A stretch of DNA of 33,128 nt from Candidatus Cloacimonadota bacterium (GTDB taxonomy: Bacteria; Cloacimonadota; Cloacimonadia; Cloacimonadales; TCS61): NCBI GenBank assembly GCA_021157525.1, contig JAGGWK010000081.1, forward strand, positions 1-33,128. Direction: 5' to 3'. The position numbers and the translations under genes were made by a program. Below the pieces are notes generated by a model. That model saw only the letters and a list, made by a program, of their open reading frames with translations. It had not been told where the DNA came from and did not search any database. This document shows, piece by piece, positions 1 through 7,011 of this stretch. Numbering within the stretch: position 1 is the first letter of the stretch; each line of letters starts with the position of its first letter.

Positions 1-167
1 ACAATGCCGCTTTCCAGCCGCACCTTGATGCCATGGGGATGGTTTGGTGATTTGGTAAGCAGAGTTTCTACGATGCCGTCGGTGAGCCGCCCGGTTCGCT
101 GATCTTGTTTCCGGACTATCTTCACCCGCATGCCGGGTTTTATATTGCTGCGTCTTGTTCCGCTCAT
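1..167 (-). CDS. YwbE family protein (DUF2196), 3' end outside the window
   Basis: Reading the minus strand from the ATG at 165-167 gives a protein beginning MSGTRRSNIKPGMRVKIV, followed by KQDQRTGRLTDGIV and HPHGIKVRLESG. This is the pattern I know from the small YwbE family (about 60-65 residues), so only the last few residues are missing. A purine-rich ribosome binding site (AAGGGAG) lies about 6 bases before the ATG. The family is small, basic and beta-rich, and its biochemical role is not established. It is divergent from ispG with an 88-base spacer. The family call rests on motif recall. Confidence 0.7.
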   Translation of the reverse strand, partial: MSGTRRSNIKPGMRVKIVRKQDQRTGRLTDGIVETLLTKSPNHPHGIKVRLESGI

Positions 168-197
168 TATTCTCCCTTCTTGTGGGCAAAATAGTGC

Positions 198-224
198 TTG
201 ACCAAATAAAATGTCAATTATTTA
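198..224 (+). promoter_or_regulatory. Possible promoter of the ispG operon
   Basis: TTGACC at 198-203 and TATTTA at 219-224 are separated by 15 bases, shorter than ideal for a sigma-70 promoter, about 30 bases before the ispG start. The TGACC is also matched by an inverted GGTCA at 229-233, so the spacer may fold or bind a regulator. Weak evidence; no other promoter candidate is visible in this short spacer. Confidence 0.25.
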
Positions 225-255
225 GACAGGTCAGAGAATAAAATGAGGAAAAAAT

Positions 256-1311
256 ATGATTAAACGCAAACAAACCCGGGTAATTCACCTGGGATCGATA
301 CCCATCGGAGGAAATAACCCCATCACCATCCAGTCAATGACCACTACCCACACATCGGATATTGATGCCACCGTAGCTCAGGCTCGGGCATTGGTGCAGG
401 CAGGATGCCAGATCCTTCGGGTGGCAGTGCCCGATGAAGCTGCTGCACATGCCATTCCTGAGCTGGTAAAACAGATTTCCGTGCCCTTGATCGCCGATAT
501 CCATTTTGATTATCGCCTTGCACTGAAATCCATAGCCGGGGGCATTCATGGTCTACGACTCAACCCCGGTAATATCGGCGGAATGGATCGGGTTCGTGCA
601 GTGGTAGATGCAGCTCGTGAGCACCAGATACCGATCCGTATCGGGGTAAACAGCGGATCTTTAGATCCCGTCATCCAGAAAAAATACGGCGTAACCGCCC
701 AGGCAATAGTGGAGAGCGCGCTGCAACATGTACGCATCCTTGAAGAGGCAAACTACGCTGAGATGAAAATCTCGGTGAAAGCATCTTCGGTTCCTCTTAC
801 CATAGAAGCATACCGATTGCTGAGTAGCAAAGTCGATTATCCGCTGCATCTGGGGGTTACCGAGGCAGGAACCAGTTTCAGCGGAACGATAAAATCCGCG
901 GTAGGTATAGGTGCTTTGCTGGCTGAAGGCATCGGTGACACCTTGCGGGTTTCCCTCACGGCAGACCCGGTGGAGGAGGTGATTGTGGCCAAGGAAATTT
1001 TGCGGGTATTGGGAATCCGTAAAGGACTCAACATCATCTCCTGCCCTACATGCGGACGCACCCAGATCAACCTCATCGGCATCGCCAGAGAAGTGGAAAA
1101 ACAACTGATTCCCTATGCTGCCAAAGATATCACCGTTGCTGTGATGGGATGCGTGGTAAACGGACCCGGCGAAGCCAAAGAAGCGGATTACGGTATTTGC
1201 GGCGGCGATGGCGTGGGGCTGGTATTTAAAAAAGGCGTCATCACAAAACGGGTACCTGAAGCACAGCTTATCGACGCCCTTCTGGACGAGATCAAGGCTG
1301 ATGCGGATTAG
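256..1311 (+). CDS. ispG: 4-hydroxy-3-methylbut-2-enyl diphosphate synthase (IspG/GcpE)
   Basis: IspG makes HMBPP from methylerythritol cyclodiphosphate, the penultimate step of the MEP isoprenoid pathway, using a 4Fe-4S cluster. The 351-residue protein has the usual length for the bacterial single-subunit form. The N-terminal TIM-barrel part (about 1-250) carries the family's QSMTTTHTSD segment. The C-terminal part carries the cluster ligands C263 and C266 (CPTCGRTQ), C299 and E306 (GCVVNGPGE), spaced as in E. coli IspG. A GAGGAA ribosome binding site sits 5 bases before the ATG. The stop codon overlaps the start of the next gene by 11 bases, so the two are translationally linked. No key residue is missing. 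Confidence 0.97.
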   Translation: MIKRKQTRVIHLGSIPIGGNNPITIQSMTTTHTSDIDATVAQARALVQAGCQILRVAVPDEAAAHAIPELVKQISVPLIADIHFDYRLALKSIAGGIHGLRLNPGNIGGMDRVRAVVDAAREHQIPIRIGVNSGSLDPVIQKKYGVTAQAIVESALQHVRILEEANYAEMKISVKASSVPLTIEAYRLLSSKVDYPLHLGVTEAGTSFSGTIKSAVGIGALLAEGIGDTLRVSLTADPVEEVIVAKEILRVLGIRKGLNIISCPTCGRTQINLIGIAREVEKQLIPYAAKDITVAVMGCVVNGPGEAKEADYGICGGDGVGLVFKKGVITKRVPEAQLIDALLDEIKADAD

Positions 1312-2959
1312 GCTTCACCTTCTATTTCTTGCATTATTCGCTGCATCTGCGGTATGGAGCATCGTCATACGGGATATACAATTCCACGGCGCGACGCTCT
1401 TTTCCGAAGCCCAGTTGGCAAGCAGTATCCAGTCCCAGCCGGGTAATGAATTTCACTTTGCCACAGCTAATGAAGATGCTGCCCGGCTGTTGAACCGATA
1501 TCTGCAGGAACGCCATTTTACCATAAAGATATTTGGTCCCGAAGCCCGCACAAACAGTGATAACACGGTGAGCGTGATATTTACCATAGATGAGGCATCG
1601 GCGATGGCCCTGGAGACGTTGCGCTTTGATGGGAACCAATACATTTCCGATCAGCAGTTGCGGGATGCATTGCCAACCAGTCTGCTGTTGCGGGATATGC
1701 CATCTTACCTGGAAACCCTCCTCGATGTATACACTTCCTCGGGATTTCTTTTTGCTCAGGTAGCGTTGGATAGTTTGTGGCTGGCGGATAACGCTCTGGG
1801 TGTGGAATTGAAGATGTATGAGGGGCGGGAATGCCGATTTTCCCGCTATCGCTTTTTGGGAAATACTGCCACCCGAGAGCAAACACTGCTGAAGATTTCC
1901 CGTCTGACCCAGGAACGCACCTACACTCCTGCCATCCTTGACCAGGCAGCTGCCACCATCGCCCGTAAATCCTACATCCAATCCTGCACCATTACTCCTC
2001 TGGATGCAAACACGTTGCAGATAGAGGTAAAAGAGGGAAAGATGAGCAGTATTTCGGCGCTTTTGGGACTCAGCAGCGCTCACTCTTCTACCATCACCGG
2101 CTATGTGGATCTGGAATTTATGAATCTCTATGGCACCGACCGCTCCCTGGCATTTCATTGGCAGCAACTTAAAAAAGATCGCAGTTCCGTTGAGCTGGCG
2201 TATCACGAAGCCGGGCCACTTCGCTATCCGGTGAGTGGAGATATCAGCCTCTATCGGGAAGAAGTGGATTCTACCTACATCAAATCCAACGCAAACCTGC
2301 AGCTCTACTACTACACAGCCGCCCATGACTGGGGTCTGTCTGCATCCTGGGAGCAATACAGTCCCGGTACCAGAGACGATGCTCTGGCTATAGAGCGGGC
2401 GACCTACCGCACAATCGGCGCTTTTTGGCGTTACAACAACACCGACCACAGCTATAATCCCACTCGCGGGCAATCCACGGAAGTACACTACTACACCCGC
2501 ATCAGCAACCTCCAGGGTAAAAGCACGCCCCGGCAAGGGGCCGAAGCTTCAGTCATCCTGTACCACCCCATAAACAGCCGCACCGTGGTGAGTACCGGCA
2601 TCCATGGCAAAGTACTGGAAAACAAAGCTCTTAGTGCTTTCGACTATTTTTATCTGGGAGGAAATAAAAATCTCCGTGGCTTTGTAGAGGACGCCTTTTT
2701 TGGGTACCGGCTGGGATGGATAAATGCCGAGCTGCGCTATCTCCTGTCACGCAATTCTCGTGGCTTTGTGTTTGTGGATTATGCCGTGGTACAAAATCAG
2801 AACTACAGCTACTATGACTTAGTGGGAACCGGCGTGGGATTGCGCCTGCAAACCCGACTGGGATTGCTGGGAATTGACTACGGAATCGGGTATCATAACG
2901 GCACAATACGAAATCCCCTTGACGGAATCCTTCATGTTGGGATAAAAACCAATTTATAA
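1301..2959 (+). CDS. Omp85/TamA-like outer membrane protein (POTRA domains plus barrel)
   Basis: This is a 552-residue predicted outer-membrane protein. I place the start at the ATG at 1301, inside the ispG stop region, because the protein then begins with a normal signal peptide (MRIRLHLLFLALFAASAVWS). Residues about 20-235 look like three POTRA-type repeats (beta-alpha-alpha-beta-beta, with SIVIRDIQFHG and LETLRFDGN starts). Residues about 245-552 are a beta-barrel rich in alternating aromatics. The conserved Omp85 loop motif is present as GGNKNLRGF. The length fits TamA or short surface-antigen D15 proteins better than full BamA (about 800 residues). A role in assembly or transport of outer-membrane proteins is a family inference. 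Expression is probably coupled to ispG. Confidence 0.85.
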   Translation: MRIRLHLLFLALFAASAVWSIVIRDIQFHGATLFSEAQLASSIQSQPGNEFHFATANEDAARLLNRYLQERHFTIKIFGPEARTNSDNTVSVIFTIDEASAMALETLRFDGNQYISDQQLRDALPTSLLLRDMPSYLETLLDVYTSSGFLFAQVALDSLWLADNALGVELKMYEGRECRFSRYRFLGNTATREQTLLKISRLTQERTYTPAILDQAAATIARKSYIQSCTITPLDANTLQIEVKEGKMSSISALLGLSSAHSSTITGYVDLEFMNLYGTDRSLAFHWQQLKKDRSSVELAYHEAGPLRYPVSGDISLYREEVDSTYIKSNANLQLYYYTAAHDWGLSASWEQYSPGTRDDALAIERATYRTIGAFWRYNNTDHSYNPTRGQSTEVHYYTRISNLQGKSTPRQGAEASVILYHPINSRTVVSTGIHGKVLENKALSAFDYFYLGGNKNLRGFVEDAFFGYRLGWINAELRYLLSRNSRGFVFVDYAVVQNQNYSYYDLVGTGVGLRLQTRLGLLGIDYGIGYHNGTIRNPLDGILHVGIKTNL

Positions 2960-2978
2960 AATGAAATAAGGAGGAACG

Positions 2979-3794
2979 ATGGAGCACACTGGAAAATTAA
3001 AAGTCGGCGTTTATGTCGACGTATCTAATATCGCTCAAAATGGTGGTTATGGTATGCAGTATGATGTGTTGAGAAAATTTGCCTGCCGCAATGATGGGGT
3101 GGCTATACGGCTGAATGCCTATGTAGCCTTCGACGAAGAGAAGGCTGCACGAAATATTATTTATCGAAAAAAAACACAGAGCTTTCACTCACAATTACGG
3201 GATTTCGGGTTTAAAGTAATAGAAAAAAAAGTTAAATGGTATACCGATGAAAGTGGTGCCCGCTACGGAAAATCCAATGCAGACCTGGATATGGCCGTGG
3301 ATGCATTGATGCAATCAGAGCGATTGGATTATGTATTAATTGTAACCGGTGACGGCGATTTTATTCAGGTGGTTCGGGCGTTGCAAAACAAAGGATGCCG
3401 GGTAGAAGCCCTGGCTTTTAGTAATGTATCTCATGATCTCCGCAACGAAGCGGATGTCTTTACCTCGGGATATCTGGTTCCAAATCTGGTGGCATCCGAA
3501 GTAAATGGTGATCCCAAAAAACGGCGCAGCCGTGGCATCTGCTATGCCTATTATCCAGACAAAGGATATGGATTCATCCGGTTTTTGCGCAATGTAGAAG
3601 GTGGATTGTGGATTACCGATTCCCGCAAAGAAGAATCACCCTATGGCACGGCCTTTATCCATAGCTCAAAACTTCCCCCGGAAGTAGATTACAGTGCCCT
3701 GCCAAACAGAGAGATGATCTTTGAATTTGACATCAAGGAAGTGGAAGATCGCGGCCTCCAAGCTGAAAACGTAACGTTGGTTTATCAATATTGA
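2979..3794 (+). CDS. NYN-domain (LabA/DUF88) nuclease-like protein with C-terminal cold-shock domain
   Basis: This is a 271-residue protein of two recognisable parts. Residues about 7-170 form a NYN/PIN-fold domain with acidic candidates D14 (DVSNI), D102/D104 (NADLDMAVDA) and D125/D127 (TGDGDF). This is the metal-binding set of LabA-like ribonucleases. Residues about 185-271 resemble a cold-shock OB fold: KGYGFI (195-200) matches RNP1, AFIHSS (225-230) matches RNP2, and AENVTLV near the end matches the CspA C-terminus. An RNA-cleaving domain tethered to a nucleic-acid-binding domain is the natural reading; substrate unknown. AAGGAGG lies 5 bases before the ATG. It sits 19 bases after the barrel gene and 1 base before the phosphatase gene, so it belongs to this operon. 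Confidence 0.85.
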   Translation: MEHTGKLKVGVYVDVSNIAQNGGYGMQYDVLRKFACRNDGVAIRLNAYVAFDEEKAARNIIYRKKTQSFHSQLRDFGFKVIEKKVKWYTDESGARYGKSNADLDMAVDALMQSERLDYVLIVTGDGDFIQVVRALQNKGCRVEALAFSNVSHDLRNEADVFTSGYLVPNLVASEVNGDPKKRRSRGICYAYYPDKGYGFIRFLRNVEGGLWITDSRKEESPYGTAFIHSSKLPPEVDYSALPNREMIFEFDIKEVEDRGLQAENVTLVYQY

Positions 3795-3795
3795 T

Positions 3796-4701
3796 ATGAA
3801 AAACCATGAGTTGTTTGCGGTTATCGATGTGGGTACCAATAATGTACTCTTTCTCATGGCCTACCGCACAACCGACGGCATTATCATCAAAAAACGCCTT
3901 TCCTCAGTCTCCCGCATGGGGCATTACATCTCTGGCGGGAGACTGAAATCTTCGGGGTTAAAAGCCATCAAGAGCATCCTGCGTGACTACATCACCTACG
4001 CCCGGCTCTTCACCGATGCCATTATCGTGGTGGGTACCAGCGGCTCCCGACAGATAACCAATATTGCCGACATCAGTAACTGGATGGAAAAGAACTTCGG
4101 CCTCCGCTATCAGATTATTTCCGGTGAACAGGAAGCGCGATACAACGGCATTGCCAACGCTGCCGAATTTCCTGCAGAAAATATTTTGCTCTTCGACATC
4201 GGAGGCGGCAGCACTGAGTTTACTATGATGCAGGGAAACACGGTGATCGGATGGGCATCCTTACCTCTGGGTATTCACCGGCTGGATAAGGAATTTGGCA
4301 GAAACGCCATTGCCAAACAGGATGCCATAAATGATATCCTGCAAGACTTTTCAGCGCCGTCACTCACCGATACTACCGTGATAGGCGTGGGAGGAACCAT
4401 CACCTCCCTGGCAGCCATCCATCTGGGATTGAAGCAATATGACTCGGCAGTAGTCCACAAAAGCACCCTTACTCTGGGCCAATGCCAAAAGATTTTGAAC
4501 CGCTTCTCACAGATGGCACCGCTACAACGCAGAGATGCACTCCCCTTTGAGCCAGCTCGCGCCGACATCATAGCCACGGGTACTATGATCGTGTGTCAGG
4601 TACTTCACCATCTGGGCTGCAACCGCTGCATGGTGAGCGACCGGGGTCTGCAATTTGGCATCCTGGCATTGCCCGACGACGAATTTACCGCATTCTTATA
4701 A
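3796..4701 (+). CDS. Ppx/GppA-family phosphatase (short, catalytic domains only)
   Basis: This protein belongs to the ASKHA-fold exopolyphosphatase/guanosine pentaphosphatase family, which removes phosphate from polyphosphate or pppGpp. The N-terminal phosphate loop is DVGTNN (11-16), followed by SGEQEARYNGI (110-119) and the second phosphate loop DIGGGSTEF (134-142). At 301 residues it has only the two catalytic subdomains, as in short Ppx1-type enzymes. It lacks the C-terminal HD-like domains of E. coli Ppx and GppA (about 500 residues). The start is 1 base after the NYN gene stop, indicating coupled translation. Whether polyphosphate or pppGpp is the substrate cannot be read from the sequence. 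Confidence 0.88.
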   Translation: MKNHELFAVIDVGTNNVLFLMAYRTTDGIIIKKRLSSVSRMGHYISGGRLKSSGLKAIKSILRDYITYARLFTDAIIVVGTSGSRQITNIADISNWMEKNFGLRYQIISGEQEARYNGIANAAEFPAENILLFDIGGGSTEFTMMQGNTVIGWASLPLGIHRLDKEFGRNAIAKQDAINDILQDFSAPSLTDTTVIGVGGTITSLAAIHLGLKQYDSAVVHKSTLTLGQCQKILNRFSQMAPLQRRDALPFEPARADIIATGTMIVCQVLHHLGCNRCMVSDRGLQFGILALPDDEFTAFL

Positions 4702-4714
4702 TCAAGAAGGATTC

Positions 4715-5533
4715 ATGGAAGAATTACGGAATATCTTACAACATCAGAAATCTTCACCGATAGAGATATCCATCAAGGGACAACGTATCGGAAGAGACAA
4801 TTTAACCATCATAGCAGGGCCCTGCACCATCGAGAATTATCCTGATCTCAAAGAGATAGCGGTTCAGCTGAAAGCCCGGGGCATCGCCCTGTTTCGAGGT
4901 GGCACCTACAAGATGCGCACTTCACCCTACGATTTTCAGGGTTTGGGCATGGAAGGGCTGAAAATCATCAAACGGGTAAGCGATGAAACCGGGATGATAT
5001 CGGTTTCGGAAATCGTCTCCAGCGAAGATGTGAAAGCTATGAGCAACCATGTGGACATCCTGCAGGTAGGCACCAGGAACATGCACAATTACCGACTTTT
5101 AAATCACTTGGGAAAAATCTCAAATCCCATCATCCTCAAACGGGGCATGAGTAGCACCATCCAGGAATGGCTACTGGCTGCCGAGCACATTTTAGCCGGA
5201 GGAAATCCTAATGTGATACTGTGCGAACGGGGCATACGTACCTACGAAAATTTTACCCGCAACACCCTCGACATCTCTGCCGTGCCGCTGGTAAAGGAGC
5301 TCAGCAACCTCCCCATCATCGTTGATCCCTCCCACAGCTCCGGCCGCCGCTTCATGATAAAATCCCTCAGCTTCGCTGCCATCGCCGCCGGCGCTGACGG
5401 CCTCATCATCGAAACCCATAGCCGTCCCGATACCGCTATCTGCGATGCCAGCCAAACCATCGATTTTCCCGTGCTGGACGAAATCCTCGCCGGCATTCCG
5501 CAACTTTTACCGCTCTGGTCAAAACACCGCTAA
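4715..5533 (+). CDS. aroF: 3-deoxy-7-phosphoheptulonate (DAHP) synthase, type I-beta, without regulatory domain
   Basis: It condenses phosphoenolpyruvate with erythrose 4-phosphate, the first step of the shikimate pathway. The start at 4715 follows an AAGAAGGA site; an in-frame upstream extension would lie inside the phosphatase gene. Motifs along the 272 residues are AGPCTIE (34-40), RGGTYKMRTSPYDFQG (61-76), LKRGMSS, LCERGIRTYE and DPSHSSGRR. These are the barrel residues for metal, PEP and sugar phosphate. The length equals the bare catalytic barrel, with no ferredoxin-like/ACT or chorismate mutase domain for feedback control. KDO8P synthase is a possible relative, but the RTSPYDFQG and ERGIRT motifs favour DAHP synthase. 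Confidence 0.93.
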   Translation: MEELRNILQHQKSSPIEISIKGQRIGRDNLTIIAGPCTIENYPDLKEIAVQLKARGIALFRGGTYKMRTSPYDFQGLGMEGLKIIKRVSDETGMISVSEIVSSEDVKAMSNHVDILQVGTRNMHNYRLLNHLGKISNPIILKRGMSSTIQEWLLAAEHILAGGNPNVILCERGIRTYENFTRNTLDISAVPLVKELSNLPIIVDPSHSSGRRFMIKSLSFAAIAAGADGLIIETHSRPDTAICDASQTIDFPVLDEILAGIPQLLPLWSKHR

Positions 5534-5549
5534 AACCAACGGAGTTTTT

Positions 5550-5735
5550 ATGCTTTCTGTCATTTATTCAACTCGGGATGCCATCCCCATCATGACCTTG
5601 TCAGGTCGTTTCGACGACCTGGGAGTATGGATTTTTGATGAGAAGCGCGAGGACCCTTCCCCCGTTAACTGCCCACGGTACTCAAGCTGGCAGAAAAGGA
5701 GGCTCTCAAGCGGGAAGTGAACGTCTGTCACACCA
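5550..5735 (+). pseudogene. Decayed STAS-like (anti-sigma-antagonist) gene remnant
   Basis: An ATG at 5550 behind an ACGGAG site opens a 56-codon frame ending at 5720. Its first 31 residues look like the start of a STAS domain: VIYSTRDAIPIMTLSGRFD, a beta strand then the typical LSGRFD turn. After about residue 36 the reading loses character. A coding-like stretch (LPTVLKLAEKEALKREVN and on to CHTTE) continues in another frame to a TGA near 5735, as expected from deletion plus frameshift. A full STAS protein is about 100 residues, so this is most likely inactive. It could also be a short unrelated ORF; the family assignment is tentative. Confidence 0.35.
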
Positions 5736-5781
5736 CTGAGTGAGTGGATTTTTGCGATAGACTACACAAATAGATGCAAAC

Positions 5782-5813
5782 ATCCCGCCCCGGAAATATT
5801 TTCGAGGCGGGAT
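5782..5813. terminator. Near-perfect palindrome between convergent genes, likely bidirectional terminator
   Basis: The 32-base inverted repeat has outer arms ATCCCGCC and GGCGGGAT, then one mismatch and a further 7 pairs (CGGAAAT with ATTTTCG, one wobble). It lies between the plus-strand aroF/STAS remnant and the minus-strand OsmC gene, whose stop is at 5822. The T-tracts on either side are poor, so termination strength is uncertain, but location and stem favour a shared terminator. Confidence 0.6.
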
Positions 5814-5821
5814 AATTATAG

Positions 5822-6256
5822 TTAAACGATCTTAGGCGTAATCTTTACACCTTTCAATGTATCAGAAACCGGACACCGCTCTTTGATCAGCACCTTGAGT
5901 TTGTCGATGTTTTCCTGCGGTGATGGTGAATCAATGTGGATGAGAAACCGAATTTCCTGGAATCCCATACGGACGTCAGGATTTATTCCCAAAAATCCAT
6001 CGGGGTCAAGATCTCCTTCGATATCTACCGAGATGTCCTTCAGATCGACCTTGCAGAGCTTCGCAAAGGAAACGCCACAAATTACGATGCAACCACCGAA
6101 AGACGTTAACAACATTTCAACCGGATTCATGGCAGTATCTGAACCGCCAAGTCCCTTGGGCTCATCCATGGATACTTCAAACCCGCGAGTGCCACCGGTA
6201 GCAACTAAACTCTTGCCACTCCATTTCACCTTTGATGTAAATAGTGCTTTAGCCAT
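5822..6256 (-). CDS. OsmC/Ohr-family protein
   Basis: This is a 144-residue member of the OsmC superfamily, thiol peroxidases that reduce organic hydroperoxides or act on related sulfur chemistry. The N-terminal strand region is followed by GGSDTAMNPVEMLLTSFGGC, placing C56 (and C60) at the start of the central helix. The second cysteine is C128 in KERCPVSDTL. This is the two-cysteine arrangement of the family. AGGAGG lies 7 bases before the ATG. It is a single-gene unit, convergent with the aroF operon. In this YhfA-like branch the physiological substrate is unknown, so peroxidase activity is a family-level prediction. Confidence 0.88.
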   Translation of the reverse strand: MAKALFTSKVKWSGKSLVATGGTRGFEVSMDEPKGLGGSDTAMNPVEMLLTSFGGCIVICGVSFAKLCKVDLKDISVDIEGDLDPDGFLGINPDVRMGFQEIRFLIHIDSPSPQENIDKLKVLIKERCPVSDTLKGVKITPKIV

Positions 6257-6566
6257 TATTCACCTCCTGATCCTTTTTTTTGGGTTACATTCCTTACACG
6301 ATGATTTTCACGTCAATCATTATTCCCATTAATTTTTTATAGTGTTGCATGATTTTACTCCTCATAGGCTGAATTGAGTTCAGTTTCCCGGGTATAGCCA
6401 GCTAGCGCAGCTTAACGTATTTTGTATCAGTTAGTTACTACTTTCAGCAGTGTTCAAATAACTGGGTCTGTAAATGATCTGAATTTTTGCGAAACATCCT
6501 TCCTTCCAGTTTCAATTTTCTGGTGTCAACGTATGTTTCTCCTGTTTAATGGGAAGAGGTTTTTAG
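6257..6566. other. Non-coding stretch between OsmC gene and DUF1670-like fragment
   Basis: About 310 bases, AT-rich, with several short homopolymer runs. It must hold the minus-strand promoter of the OsmC gene; TATAAA-like and TTGACG hexamers are readable on the minus strand, but I cannot pair them convincingly. A 5-bp inverted repeat (CTGAA/TTCAG) lies near 6370. Nothing else is recognisable. Confidence 0.5.
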
Positions 6567-6925
6567 AGGGAAGCCAGGATTGAATTAAAAAGTTTTGAGG
6601 GAGAGTTTTTGTATGAGTTGATCCACTCCTACGAACTCTCTCCCAAATTAAGTGATCAGATTCTAATATCAGCTAAGATGAGCCTTTTGCGAACTAAGGA
6701 ATTGCGAGAGAGTAAATTAGCAGCGGTGGTAGTAGATATTGATAAGAAGAGTGGCAAGCCTATAGAAAAGATGAAAAAGAAAAGGGTAGTTCTTACTTTG
6801 AATAATGGATTGGAATATATGTCCAGCTTGGAGCAGTTTGGTAGATCAGGTTTACGCCAGGTAATAATTCAACGAATAACCGATGAAGCGTGTCGCCGTA
6901 ACGCAGCAAAGAGGTTATTCTGTGT
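6567..6925 (+). pseudogene. Fragment resembling a DUF1670-family protein
   Basis: The open frame begins after a TAG at 6564-6566 and has no convincing start; the first usable codon is a TTG at 6609. About 110 residues read as a genuine protein segment: ELKSFEGEFLYELIHSYELS, LRTKELRESKLAAVVVDIDK, KKRVVLTLNNGLEY, and RSGLRQVIIQRITDEA. I associate these with the interior of DUF1670 proteins (from memory, uncertain). After ITDEA the frame turns into low-quality sequence and runs into the 3' end of the convergent TonB-receptor gene. Both the N- and C-terminal parts of the family are missing, so this is a truncated remnant, probably of a mobile or horizontally acquired gene. Confidence 0.4.
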
Positions 6926-7011
6926 GTCATGTCATACTCTTGACGCAGATGGAAAGTTTCTTTCACGTTGTTCTTTGCGGGGAGATAAGGGAAACAGAGC
7001 ACCGATGCCGG

